DNA of 64,000 bases, from positions 51,014-115,013 of the forward strand of contig JAEYNX010000006.1 of assembly GCA_023412215.1 (NCBI GenBank), read 5' to 3'. Position numbers and translations under genes: made by a program. Below the pieces are notes generated by a model. It was not told where the DNA came from. It saw only the letters and a program-made list of their open reading frames with translations, and made no database searches. Shown here piece after piece: positions 25,128 to 33,249 of this stretch. The stretch's first letter is position 1. The number at the start of each line of letters is the position of its first letter. This DNA is from Bacillota bacterium (GTDB taxonomy: Bacteria; Bacillota; Clostridia; Oscillospirales; Ruminococcaceae).

Positions 25128-26048
25128 ATGGATATCCTTCACGACAAAAGCATAAGGCCTATGCTCATCGGCACAGAAGAGTCTCTCTTCGACGACCCGA
25201 GCTACCTCTACGAGCTGAAGCTGGACGGTATGCGCTGCATCGCGTATCTGGTCAGCGACTCCACCGACCTGCGGAGCGAGCGCAGCGTTGGGATGCTGCC
25301 GACGAAGGTGCCGGAGCTCACGGGCATCCACCGGCAGGTAAAGCACCCGTGTATCCTCGACGGCGTGTTGTCGAATACGGTAAACAGCGCACCGGTTTCC
25401 TTTGAGCGTCAACGACGCAGCTTACTGTCCGACGGATTCAAACCAGCAGTACCACAAAATCCTATCACCTTTGTGACGTTTGATATATTGTATCTGGATG
25501 GCGAGCCGACCACTCATCTGCCGCTTTTGCGGCGCAAGCGTTTATTGTCCGAAACCGTTGTTGAAAATGAGCGGCTGACAGTCGCGCCCTATATTGAAGG
25601 GGAGGGGACGGCCCTTTACGAACTGTCAAAGCGGCGGGGATTGGAGGGCATTGTCGCCAAGCACAAAGAGAGCCGGTATTCCTGCAATCAGCGCACGAAA
25701 GACTGGGTGATGATTAAAAATATTTCGCGCGACGATTTTATTGTATGCGGATATGCCTTTAAGGGGGGCGATGCCGTGAGCCTGATACTCGGCGCTTTTG
25801 ACGCGCACGGCGTGCTGTTTGATTGCGGTTCTGTGATGGCGGACGTTTCCGGCGAGGCGTTTCGGCGTATCCAAGAGGCCGAAAGGGTTGCGTACCCGCT
25901 GTTTGCCGGGGAAAGCCCGCAAACGGTATGGCTCAAGCCAGAGCTGGTTTGCGCCGTCAGATATACGCGCCTGCAGCCCGGCGGCCTGCGCCAGCCGGTT
26001 TTCATGGGGCTGCAGGAGAACCGAGATGCGGGGGCGTGCAGGGTTTGA
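25128..26048 (+). CDS. Stand-alone ATP-dependent DNA ligase
   Basis: A 306-aa ligase of the LigD ligase-domain type, without polymerase or phosphoesterase domains. The nucleotidyl Lys31 lies in YELKLDGMR (motif I). TFDILYLDGE is motif III, EGIVAKHKESRY motif IV and DWVMIKN motif V; the C-terminal 110 residues form the OB-fold (FIVCGYAFKGGD onward). Two motifs deviate: the motif Ia segment reads LRSERSVGMLP where an R-N-G pattern is usual, and LDGVLSN stands where the usual E-L-V motif has Glu. Such ligases may act in end joining or in sporulation-linked repair; there is no ku gene nearby. A good GGAAGG precedes the ATG. Confidence 0.85.
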   Translation: MDILHDKSIRPMLIGTEESLFDDPSYLYELKLDGMRCIAYLVSDSTDLRSERSVGMLPTKVPELTGIHRQVKHPCILDGVLSNTVNSAPVSFERQRRSLLSDGFKPAVPQNPITFVTFDILYLDGEPTTHLPLLRRKRLLSETVVENERLTVAPYIEGEGTALYELSKRRGLEGIVAKHKESRYSCNQRTKDWVMIKNISRDDFIVCGYAFKGGDAVSLILGAFDAHGVLFDCGSVMADVSGEAFRRIQEAERVAYPLFAGESPQTVWLKPELVCAVRYTRLQPGGLRQPVFMGLQENRDAGACRV

Positions 26049-26062
26049 GAGTAGATATAAGA

Positions 26063-26095
26063 ATCCCCGCAAAGCTATGAGCTTTGCGGGGATTT
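26063..26095. terminator. Perfect hairpin after the DNA ligase, also beside the tRNA remnant
   Basis: AATCCCCGCAAAGCT and AGCTTTGCGGGGATT pair perfectly around ATG. It can serve the ligase transcript on the plus strand. A related hairpin stands at the same place beside the intact tRNA-fMet at 44.73 kb, so it may be the original tRNA terminator. Confidence 0.7.
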
Positions 26096-26143
26096 ACTGG
26101 TTGCGGAGGTGGGACTTGAACCACACGACCTTCGGGTTATGAG
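26096..26143 (-). repeat. Left attachment-site repeat: 3' half of tRNA-fMet
   Basis: These 48 bases are identical to 44761-44808. They include, on the minus strand, the tRNA-fMet 3' half from the anticodon loop (CTCATAA) through the T arm to CCA. No 5' half follows, so it is a remnant. It has the position and orientation expected for the distal copy left when an element integrates at the anticodon loop of a tRNA gene. Confidence 0.85.
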
Positions 26144-26167
26144 TTGCCCGTAATACTTTTCTTGGGT

Positions 26168-26269
26168 TGTGCACTGTAAAACATCGTCGATGTCATGAGG
26201 TTTCTTAATTATAACATTTGATAAAGTTTTATAATTTTGTGCAACTTTTGATAATGCTGTGCACTAAAT
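26168..26269. repeat. TGTGCACT motifs near the left end of the island
   Basis: TGTGCACT occurs at 26168-26175, and the longer TGTGCACTAAAT at 26258-26269. The latter is found again at 44683-44694 near the right end. Repeats of this sort beside att cores are typical arm-binding sites of tyrosine recombinases. The gap up to the first island gene is otherwise AT-rich and empty. Confidence 0.55.
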
Positions 26270-26343
26270 ATGCACCCAAAAAAGCCTTTTGAATAAAGGT
26301 CAGGTAGTTTGTTCTTTAAGCTTTGGCACAGACTTTTGATAGA

Positions 26344-27360
26344 CTATTGTCGTGCTCGCGACATCTCATAGGCCACATCAATAATCATATCTTCCTGCCC
26401 GCCAACCATTTTTCGCTTACCCAGCTCCACGAGTATCTCTCTTGGCTCCAGCATAAATTTCTCAGCGGCGCGATAGGTATGCAGTAGAAAGCTTGAATAT
26501 ACCCCGGAGTACCCCAGCATCAGCGGCGCGGTACGTATAATCTGCGGGCGCTGCATAATAGGCTCGACAACCTCCTCGGCCAGATCCATAGTAAAATTGA
26601 TATCCATGCCGGTGTAGTACCCAAGACGGTCAAGCACAGCTGCGATGACCTCCAGTTGGCAGTTTCCGGCTCCGGCACCAAGACCTCGGCAGGTAGCGTC
26701 TATGTATGTTGCACCCGCCTGAGCGGCGGCAAGCGAGTTTGCAACGGCAAGCCCCAGATTATTGTGCGCATGAAACCCCACGGGGATGTCTAGATTCTCG
26801 CAGAGGTTGCTCACCCGGGCGCTGACGTCGTCAGGCGTCAAATACCCTGCCGAATCAGCAAGGTTGATATACTGCGCACCCGCGTCCTGCATAATCTTTG
26901 CCTGCTCCAGCAGCATTTTTGGCGTTGCCATATGAACCATCATCAAAAAGCCTACCGCCATCATGCCGGATTTTTCAGAGTAACGGATATGCTGAATGGC
27001 CACGTCGGCTTCAGTGCAGTGGGTGGCCACGCGAACGGCGTTCGCACCGCGTTCCTGTGCCCGCTTTAAGTCTTCGATGGTGCCGATGCCGGGCAGAAGA
27101 AGAACACCCAGCCTTGCATTCTTAATCACGCCGCTGGCAGCGGCAATCAACTCCAGTTCATTGGTACCCGACATTCCGTAATTAATGGAGGAACCGGCAA
27201 TACCGTCACCGTGGCTGATTTCTATAATGCTTACACCGGTATTGTCGAGCCCGCCCGCAATGGCGGCGACCTGCTCCGTTGTAAAGCTGTGACTTACCGC
27301 ATGGCTGCCGTCACGCAGTGTGGTATCAACCAGATTAATTTTTTGCGAATTTTTAACCAT
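26344..27360 (-). CDS. 4-hydroxy-2-oxovalerate aldolase (DmpG/BphI/MhpE family)
   Basis: This 338-aa class II aldolase splits 4-hydroxy-2-oxo acids to pyruvate and an aldehyde. The sequence shows LVDTTLRDGSHAVSHSF with the metal Asp and active Arg, EISHGDGIAGSS, GFHAHNNLGLAVANS with metal-binding His residues, and a C-terminal communication domain that in relatives binds the acylating aldehyde dehydrogenase. Its partner dehydrogenase is encoded 34 bases upstream, so acetaldehyde is probably channelled. The usual meta-cleavage hydratase gene is absent; instead a dehydratase of the IlvD/Edd family lies upstream. It is the last gene of the leftward sigma-54 operon in the island. Confidence 0.92.
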   Translation of the reverse strand: MVKNSQKINLVDTTLRDGSHAVSHSFTTEQVAAIAGGLDNTGVSIIEISHGDGIAGSSINYGMSGTNELELIAAASGVIKNARLGVLLLPGIGTIEDLKRAQERGANAVRVATHCTEADVAIQHIRYSEKSGMMAVGFLMMVHMATPKMLLEQAKIMQDAGAQYINLADSAGYLTPDDVSARVSNLCENLDIPVGFHAHNNLGLAVANSLAAAQAGATYIDATCRGLGAGAGNCQLEVIAAVLDRLGYYTGMDINFTMDLAEEVVEPIMQRPQIIRTAPLMLGYSGVYSSFLLHTYRAAEKFMLEPREILVELGKRKMVGGQEDMIIDVAYEMSRARQ

Positions 27361-27394
27361 ATATTAAACCCCATTCCTGCTATTGTTACAAACA

Positions 27395-28261
27395 TTATTT
27401 CGCCTGAAGATCCACCGCCAGCTTCTCTGCAACCGCTATTGCGGCGGAATTGATGATGTCAAGGTTGCCCGAATATCTCGGTAGGAAATCTCCTGCGCCT
27501 TCCACCTGTACAATAACAGTTACTTTATTGCCTTCCACAAGGGGAGGTACCCTGAGGTGGTACCCCGGTACATAGCTTTGCACCTCGGTAACGATTTGGT
27601 TAACAGAGTCGATAATCTTCTTTTCGTTCGGATTCTTAACGATTGAATAGATGGTATTCGACATCATCAGGGGAGGCTCTGCCGGGTTGAGTACGATAAT
27701 TGCCTTGCCCTTATCGGCTCCGCCGAGGGTTACTATCGCCTTTGAGGTTGTTTCAGTGAATTCATCAATGTTGGAACGTGTACCCGGGCCTGCACTTTTT
27801 GAAGAGATGCAGGCGACAATCTCTGTATAGCTGCTGTCCGCCACACGGTTGATTGCATAAATGATGGGGATTGTAGCCTGCCCCCCACAGGTTACCATGT
27901 TGAAATTGTCATTGTGGCTTACCTTGTCGAGGTTCACACAGGGTACCACATACGGGCCCACCGCTGCGGGGGTCATATCTATTACAAGCTTCCCCGCGGC
28001 CCTAAGCAGCGGAGCGTGCACAAGGTGTGCCGATGCGCTGGTAGCATCAAATACAATCTTTACCTCGGGGTCTTCAACAATTGCGTGTACCCCCCTTGTA
28101 GAGGTCTTAAATCCCATTTTTGCGGCGCGTAAAATCCCTTCTGATTCAATAATTCCCGACATATAAGACATTTCAAGATTCCGGCTGCGTATCACCTTAT
28201 ACATCAGGTCGGTTCCGATATTTCCCGGGCCGATGATACCAACTTTAATTTTTTGACCCAT
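27395..28261 (-). CDS. Acetaldehyde dehydrogenase (acylating), DmpF/BphJ/MhpF family
   Basis: The 288-aa enzyme converts acetaldehyde, NAD+ and CoA to acetyl-CoA. It has the Rossmann motif GIIGPGNIGTDL, the catalytic Cys in MVTCGGQATIP, and SKSAGPGTRSNIDEFT, which is highly conserved in this family, as well as YHLRVPPLVEG. The length is normal. It forms a bifunctional complex with the aldolase encoded directly downstream, and together they turn a 4-hydroxy-2-oxo acid into pyruvate and acetyl-CoA. The gene lies 29 bases after the dehydratase gene, so translation in one operon is likely. Confidence 0.93.
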   Translation of the reverse strand: MGQKIKVGIIGPGNIGTDLMYKVIRSRNLEMSYMSGIIESEGILRAAKMGFKTSTRGVHAIVEDPEVKIVFDATSASAHLVHAPLLRAAGKLVIDMTPAAVGPYVVPCVNLDKVSHNDNFNMVTCGGQATIPIIYAINRVADSSYTEIVACISSKSAGPGTRSNIDEFTETTSKAIVTLGGADKGKAIIVLNPAEPPLMMSNTIYSIVKNPNEKKIIDSVNQIVTEVQSYVPGYHLRVPPLVEGNKVTVIVQVEGAGDFLPRYSGNLDIINSAAIAVAEKLAVDLQAK

Positions 28262-28290
28262 TGTTCATACTCCATTTCTGCTACACGCAT

Positions 28291-29967
28291 TTATTCATAT
28301 TTAACCACGGCACCCGTATCCGCCGAAGAAACCATCTTGGAATAGATGGAAAGATACCCGCGCGAGAATTTTCCATCCTTCGGTTTCCAAGCCTCCAAGC
28401 GACGTGTGAGCTCTTCATCAGGAATGAGCAGGTTTAGCTTTCCTTCGATCACATCAATCTCGATACGGTCACCGTCCTGTACAACGGCAATCGGTCCACC
28501 ATCTGCCGCCTCGGGGGAAACATGTCCAACAAAGCACCCATTATTGGTACCCGAGAACCGCCCGTCTGTCACCAGCGCGGTGGATTTTGCAAGCCCCAAC
28601 CCGTTTAAATACTTCATTGCCTTGTACATCTCGCGCATTCCCGGCCCCCCCTTAGGGCCTTCATAACGGATAACCACTACCGTGCCTTCGGTAATCTGCT
28701 TTGCAAGAATCGCCTGCTCGGCATCCTCTTCACAGTCGAACACCCGCGCGGTGCCGGTAAACTGCCAAACCGAAGGGTGGATAGCACCGGGCTTTGAGAT
28801 CGCCGTATTGGGAGCAAGGCTCCCGCTTAGTACGGCCAGCCCGCCCGTCACGCTGAAGGGGGTGTCCAGCGTGCGAACAATCCGGGTATTGGCCGGGTAT
28901 TTAAAACGGTAGTCCCTTATGCTCTCCTCAATGCTTTTTCCGGTTACGGTAAGGCATTCTGTATGCAGCAGGGGCAGTAGATTTTGCATGACACGCGGTA
29001 TGCCGCCTGCCAGATAAAAGTCGTTCATATCGTATTCGCTTGCGGGGTTTACCTTTGCGAGTATGGGGGTTTCCGCGCTTAATGCTCGGAAGGCATCGAT
29101 TACCCTTATGGGAAGCTCTGCTTCATAGGCAATGGCGGAAAGATGCAGCACGGCATTGGTGGAGCCGCTGGTACTAAGGCATACCCGTATGGCGTTTTCA
29201 ATGGCTTCTCGGGTAATAATCCTGCGCGCTGTAATCTTGTTACGCACCATCTCGCAGATGGTTTGGCCTGTCTGCTGCGCAATGCGAATTCTGTCAGGAT
29301 GGGGAGCGGGTATAAGCGCGCAGCCCGGTAAAGACATGCCCAGCGCCTCAGCGACGCAGCACATGGTGTTTGCCGTGCCATAAAACGAGCAGGAGCCGCA
29401 GGAAGAGGTGCAGGTTTCCTCTAAATTGTTTAAGTCCTCTATGGTGATGGCCCCGTTTTTAAGCATACCTACCGCTTCGGAAGTGGATGTAAGGTCGGCT
29501 TTTCTTCCGTCAAACACCACTCCTCCCATCATCGGCCCCCCTGGCAGGAAGATGCAGGGGATGTCCAGACGCGCAGCAGCCATCAGCATGCCCGGTACAA
29601 TCTTATCGCACGAACCCATCAATACCAGCCCGTCGAGCGCGTGCGCCTTTGCCATGGTTTCAATATCGTTTGCGATCAGCTCGCGTGAAGGCAGGGCATA
29701 ATGCATGCCGTCGTGCCCCTGCGCCGTTCCATCACATACTCCGATTACGCCAAACTCCGCTGCGGTTCCGCCCGCGCGGTAGATCCCTTGCTTGACATGC
29801 TGAGCAAGTTCTCTCAGATTGAAATGCCCGGGCACCAGTGTGCTCCAGGCATTGGCGATGCCGATAATGGGGCGCTTCAAATCATCATCGCTGTAACCCA
29901 TAGATTTGTAAGCGCAACGGTTAATCGAAAACTCTTCGGGGTTTAAGAAAATCTGCTCGCTTTGCAT
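28291..29967 (-). CDS. IlvD/Edd family dehydratase, probably for a sugar acid
   Basis: A 558-aa iron-sulfur dehydratase of the dihydroxyacid/aldonate group. Cluster and metal motifs are visible: VCDGTAQGHDGM, LMGSCDKIVPGM, CTSSCGSCSFYGTANTM, and RYEGPKGGPGMREM with TDGRFSG at the C-terminal half. The family includes IlvD for branched-chain amino acids and several aldonate dehydratases (xylonate, arabinonate, gluconate). Because the neighbours are an aldolase and aldehyde dehydrogenase, not ilv genes, removal of water from a sugar acid to give a 2-keto-3-deoxy acid is more likely. The exact substrate is not determined by the sequence. Confidence 0.88.
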   Translation of the reverse strand: MQSEQIFLNPEEFSINRCAYKSMGYSDDDLKRPIIGIANAWSTLVPGHFNLRELAQHVKQGIYRAGGTAAEFGVIGVCDGTAQGHDGMHYALPSRELIANDIETMAKAHALDGLVLMGSCDKIVPGMLMAAARLDIPCIFLPGGPMMGGVVFDGRKADLTSTSEAVGMLKNGAITIEDLNNLEETCTSSCGSCSFYGTANTMCCVAEALGMSLPGCALIPAPHPDRIRIAQQTGQTICEMVRNKITARRIITREAIENAIRVCLSTSGSTNAVLHLSAIAYEAELPIRVIDAFRALSAETPILAKVNPASEYDMNDFYLAGGIPRVMQNLLPLLHTECLTVTGKSIEESIRDYRFKYPANTRIVRTLDTPFSVTGGLAVLSGSLAPNTAISKPGAIHPSVWQFTGTARVFDCEEDAEQAILAKQITEGTVVVIRYEGPKGGPGMREMYKAMKYLNGLGLAKSTALVTDGRFSGTNNGCFVGHVSPEAADGGPIAVVQDGDRIEIDVIEGKLNLLIPDEELTRRLEAWKPKDGKFSRGYLSIYSKMVSSADTGAVVKYE

Positions 29968-29982
29968 CTGTATCCCCCTCTG

Positions 29983-30861
29983 TTATTGCTTTTTGTTTTC
30001 TTTCAGCATTACCTGGATAATAGCGCTATGGTCGAGCGCGCCCAATCCCTGCTCAAAGGCCCTTTGATAAAAACCTGTCGCCACCTCGGTAATGGGGGCG
30101 ACGCAGCCCATATCCTGAGACATCTGCAGCGAAAGCCGCAGGTCTTTAAGCATAAGCTGCAGGCGGGCAGCGGATTCGTAGTGATTAGGTACAATATGCT
30201 TCATCACGGAACGCTCCAGCATGCGGCTGTTACCCCATGAATTTACCAGTACCTCGTAGAGAAGCTCCATGTTTAACCCGTGGTATTCGGCAATCGTCAT
30301 GGCTTCACACACCACGGCCTGGTTTACACCGGCGAGAAGCTGGTTGATAAGTTTTGTGGCTTCGCCGGCCCCAGACAGCCCCATGTAGCAAAAGTAAGAT
30401 GAAAAAGCGCCGATAACCGATTTGGCTCTTTCATAAGCCTCTTGGTTTCCGCCCACCATTACCGTAAGGGTTCCAGCCTCGGCACCCTCCATACCGCCAC
30501 TCACGGGGGTGTCTAAAAAGTACGCCTGCCGTTCGGCAAAGGATACTGCCATCTCTTGCGAGGTGATGGGGGAAACGGTGCTGCAATCAAAGAGGATGCA
30601 GCCCGGGCGTACAACAGGCAAAATCTGTGCACACACGCTTTTTAACGCGGCGTCCGCGGTCAGGGAGATACCGATCATATCGGCGTCGCTCGCGGCGTCT
30701 TCCAGCTTTTCGCATACCCGCGCGCCCTGTTTTTGCAGTTCGAGCACATTGTTCCAGCTTGCGTCATGAAGATTCCATACAGTGAGCTTGTATCCCGCCT
30801 TTAACAGATTATGGGCTATTCCGCTGCCCATGGCGCCTGTTCCTAAAAAACTTATGTTCAT
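29983..30861 (-). CDS. Beta-hydroxyacid dehydrogenase (3-hydroxyisobutyrate/threonate dehydrogenase family)
   Basis: The 292-aa NAD(P)-dependent enzyme has GTGAMGSGIAHNLLKAGY at the N-terminus, DTPVSGGMEGAEAGTLTVMVGG as the substrate-binding loop, and GAGEATKLINQ with the catalytic Lys. These place it in the group of 3-hydroxyisobutyrate, tartronate semialdehyde, and L-threonate/D-erythronate dehydrogenases. Relatives such as LtnD start four-carbon acid-sugar pathways with DUF1537 kinases, one of which is encoded at 37.2 kb. It is the first gene after the sigma-54 promoter and is followed 15 bases on by the dehydratase gene. Its substrate is therefore a hydroxyacid, probably the inducing sugar acid. 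Confidence 0.88.
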   Translation of the reverse strand: MNISFLGTGAMGSGIAHNLLKAGYKLTVWNLHDASWNNVLELQKQGARVCEKLEDAASDADMIGISLTADAALKSVCAQILPVVRPGCILFDCSTVSPITSQEMAVSFAERQAYFLDTPVSGGMEGAEAGTLTVMVGGNQEAYERAKSVIGAFSSYFCYMGLSGAGEATKLINQLLAGVNQAVVCEAMTIAEYHGLNMELLYEVLVNSWGNSRMLERSVMKHIVPNHYESAARLQLMLKDLRLSLQMSQDMGCVAPITEVATGFYQRAFEQGLGALDHSAIIQVMLKENKKQ

Positions 30862-30907
30862 GTTCGTTCTCCGGTTTCTATGAATTCATTCCTTATAGCA
30901 TTTTATA

Positions 30908-30924
30908 AGCAAATTTCATGCCAA
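30908..30924 (-). promoter_or_regulatory. Sigma-54 promoter of the catabolic operon
   Basis: On the minus strand the sequence is TTGGCATGAAATTTGCT. It has the invariant GG and GC ten bases apart and matches the -24/-12 consensus closely. Transcription would begin about 36 bases before the dehydrogenase ATG at 30861. Confidence 0.85.
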
Positions 30925-31087
30925 CCGGTAAAACCGTACAAGCGCATGGGTTTCTTGGGTCAACCCGCAGACCAGAACATAGACCTCTTTTGCGATACAA
31001 AGCAATTTAAGTCTCATTTTAAAACGTTTTTGTTGCAATGCGTCATTTTATATGCTATTCTAAAAAATATACAAAGGGGGATATAAA

Positions 31088-32953
31088 ATGACGACGATTT
31101 TTATTAATGTTCCCGAAATCGAATTGCAGGATGAATTTAAAAGTGCCTTAAAACAGCTTGGATACGACAATATTCAGCTTGAAATAAGCAATTACGTGGG
31201 CAGGTCGCAGGAGCTTATTCGCAAGATACGGTCGGAAGTGGTTATTGCGAGAGGCCTTGGTGCAATGGATATCCGCGAAAAGCTGCCTCAAGTGCATGTT
31301 GTTGACATTGAAACAACCGTCTACGATCTTTATCAGGCGGTGATGGAATGCAAAAAAAAATATGGCGCAAGAAAGGTTGGTATTTTTTCTACCGACACAT
31401 TTCTGTGTAACACCAGCCTGCTCGGGGATATGACTCAAACAGAATTATGCCAATACCCCGTAAAACAGGAAACAGATATTGTTGAAGCGCTTAAAGACGG
31501 GCTTTTCTCGGGTGTAGAGGCCTTTGTTGGCGGCAAAACCGCTTTTATGATCTGCCGGGAACGGGAGATACCCTTTGTCGGTATCCGTGTTGGCAAAGAG
31601 GCGGTGGAGCATTCGGTACGCGAGGCGGTCAGTACGGTACGTATCCTCGAACAGGAGCGTGCAAAAACCACCCTCATGGAAAAGGTGCTGGATAGTACCC
31701 GTGACAGCATCGTGGCAATAGACCAAAACGGACGCGTTACGCAGATGAACCGACAGGCAATGGCCTTGTTTCAGATAAAAGGAGAAACAGTAGGCATGCC
31801 GGTGGAGGGCTTCTTCCCCGAATCGGAATGGAAAAAGCACATTAAGGATACGCATGCCTTTGAATGGGTTACCAAGATTGCCGGGCGGCTGTGTATGGCA
31901 CAAAGTACGCCAATTTTGGTTCACGGTGAGTGCCGCGGGCTGTTGTTTGCAATCCAGAACTCAGACCAGATACAGAAAGCGGAAAACAGGATCCGCAACG
32001 AGCTAAGCAAAAAGGGGTTGGTGGCAAAGTATCATTTCCCCGACATCTTAGGTGAAAGCAGGCAGATACGCCAAAACATCCAAGAGGCCTGCAAATACAG
32101 CAGGGTTGACTCCAATGTTCTGATTATCGGAGAAACCGGCACGGGCAAAGAATTGTTTGCCCACAGCATTCACAGTGCGAGCAGCAGGAGTTCCGAGCCT
32201 TTTGTAGCTGTAAACTGTGCCGCTCTGCCCGAAAACCTGCTTGAAAGCGAGCTGTTCGGCTATGTTGAGGGAGCCTTTTCCGGCGCTGTACGCGGCGGAA
32301 AATCTGGGCTCTTTGAGCTTGCGCACAAAGGAACTATTTTTCTGGATGAGATCGGCGAATTGCCCATTACCCTTCAAGCCAAGCTGCTGCGTGTACTGCA
32401 GGAGAAGGAGATCCGCCGCATTGGTGATGATAAGATTATCCCGGTGGATGTGCGGGTTATCTCAGCCACCAACATCAAGATTGAAGAGAGGGTACGAAAC
32501 GGCGATTTTCGCCCCGACCTGTATTATCGGTTAAATCTTTTGGATATCCGGCTTTATCCGCTCAGGCAGCGCCCGGAGGATATTCCTTTGCTGGCACAGA
32601 ACTTTATTGAGCGCAACATTAAGAGCATGAGGCCGGATATTAAAAAAATCCTTCCCGAGGCTCTGGCGCTGCTGCAGGCCTATAGCTGGCCGGGGAATGT
32701 GCGCGAACTGCGCAATATCTGCGAAAAGCTGGTGGTTTTGTGCGAAGGTGATACCATCGATGCAGAAAGTGTGAAAGAATTACGCCTTGAAGCTGAGCAA
32801 AAAGAAAGCTATCCGCCTCTGCGTGCGGATACCGAACAAGAGATACGGTATATGGTGGAAAAGATGGGGATTAAAAAAGGAGAGTTGGCAAGGCAGATGG
32901 GCATCAGCCGTTCCACACTTTGGCGCCAGATGAACAAGAAAACGTCAACGTGA
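31088..32953 (+). CDS. PrpR-type sigma-54-dependent activator
   Basis: This 621-aa activator has an N-terminal PrpR-type ligand domain (about 1-190, INVPEIELQDEF to AVSTVRILEQ), a PAS domain (about 200-300, LDSTRDSIVAIDQNGRVTQM), a sigma-54 AAA+ domain (about 320-555) and a Fis-type helix-turn-helix at the C-terminus (KGELARQMGISRSTLWRQM). Walker A is GETGTGKE; the sigma-54 contact loop reads GAFSGA, Walker B is TIFLDEIGELP and the Arg fingers lie in RPDLYYRLN. The island carries two sigma-54 promoters beside it, so it should switch on the catabolic genes when it senses a small acid. GGGGG precedes the ATG by about seven bases. Confidence 0.93.
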   Translation: MTTIFINVPEIELQDEFKSALKQLGYDNIQLEISNYVGRSQELIRKIRSEVVIARGLGAMDIREKLPQVHVVDIETTVYDLYQAVMECKKKYGARKVGIFSTDTFLCNTSLLGDMTQTELCQYPVKQETDIVEALKDGLFSGVEAFVGGKTAFMICREREIPFVGIRVGKEAVEHSVREAVSTVRILEQERAKTTLMEKVLDSTRDSIVAIDQNGRVTQMNRQAMALFQIKGETVGMPVEGFFPESEWKKHIKDTHAFEWVTKIAGRLCMAQSTPILVHGECRGLLFAIQNSDQIQKAENRIRNELSKKGLVAKYHFPDILGESRQIRQNIQEACKYSRVDSNVLIIGETGTGKELFAHSIHSASSRSSEPFVAVNCAALPENLLESELFGYVEGAFSGAVRGGKSGLFELAHKGTIFLDEIGELPITLQAKLLRVLQEKEIRRIGDDKIIPVDVRVISATNIKIEERVRNGDFRPDLYYRLNLLDIRLYPLRQRPEDIPLLAQNFIERNIKSMRPDIKKILPEALALLQAYSWPGNVRELRNICEKLVVLCEGDTIDAESVKELRLEAEQKESYPPLRADTEQEIRYMVEKMGIKKGELARQMGISRSTLWRQMNKKTST

Positions 32954-32964
32954 ACCATTTTTGT

Positions 32965-32982
32965 TTCATGTGTTTGCATGAA
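32965..32982. promoter_or_regulatory. Candidate activator-binding palindrome upstream of pdxA2
   Basis: TTCATG-TGTTTG-CATGAA is a perfect inverted repeat with 6-bp arms, about 187 bases upstream of the pdxA2 sigma-54 promoter. This position suits an enhancer site for the adjacent activator. Confidence 0.5.
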
Positions 32983-33168
32983 GTATGGGGTGTCTGCAGA
33001 TGTTCACACAAAAACTGCCCCCCGCTGCAAACACCGCCAAAAAGAAGCGCGCAGACGTTTTTAAACTGCCCTCTGTGCGGCGCAAAAATTATGATATGAA
33101 TAAGTGACTTCTGAGCAGTTTAACCTATAGGGCAGAACTGGCACACGAATTTTGCATTTTTCCTTCAG

Positions 33169-33185
33169 TTGGCATGGTTTTTGCA
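33169..33185 (+). promoter_or_regulatory. Sigma-54 promoter of pdxA2
   Basis: TTGGCATGGTTTTTGCA carries GG and GC ten bases apart and conforms to the -24/-12 consensus. pdxA2 begins 65 bases downstream. Confidence 0.87.
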
Positions 33186-33249
33186 TTCTTACTAAAGCAG
33201 ACAGATGTTTTACTTGGAATGAGAAGCGCAACAAAGGAGAAATGTTAAG

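Noticed and set aside
33139..33156. A second sigma-54-like site, TGGCAC...TTTGCA, before pdxA2
   Set aside because: The GG and GC are twelve bases apart rather than ten, which sigma-54 does not tolerate well. The site at 33169-33185 has the right spacing.
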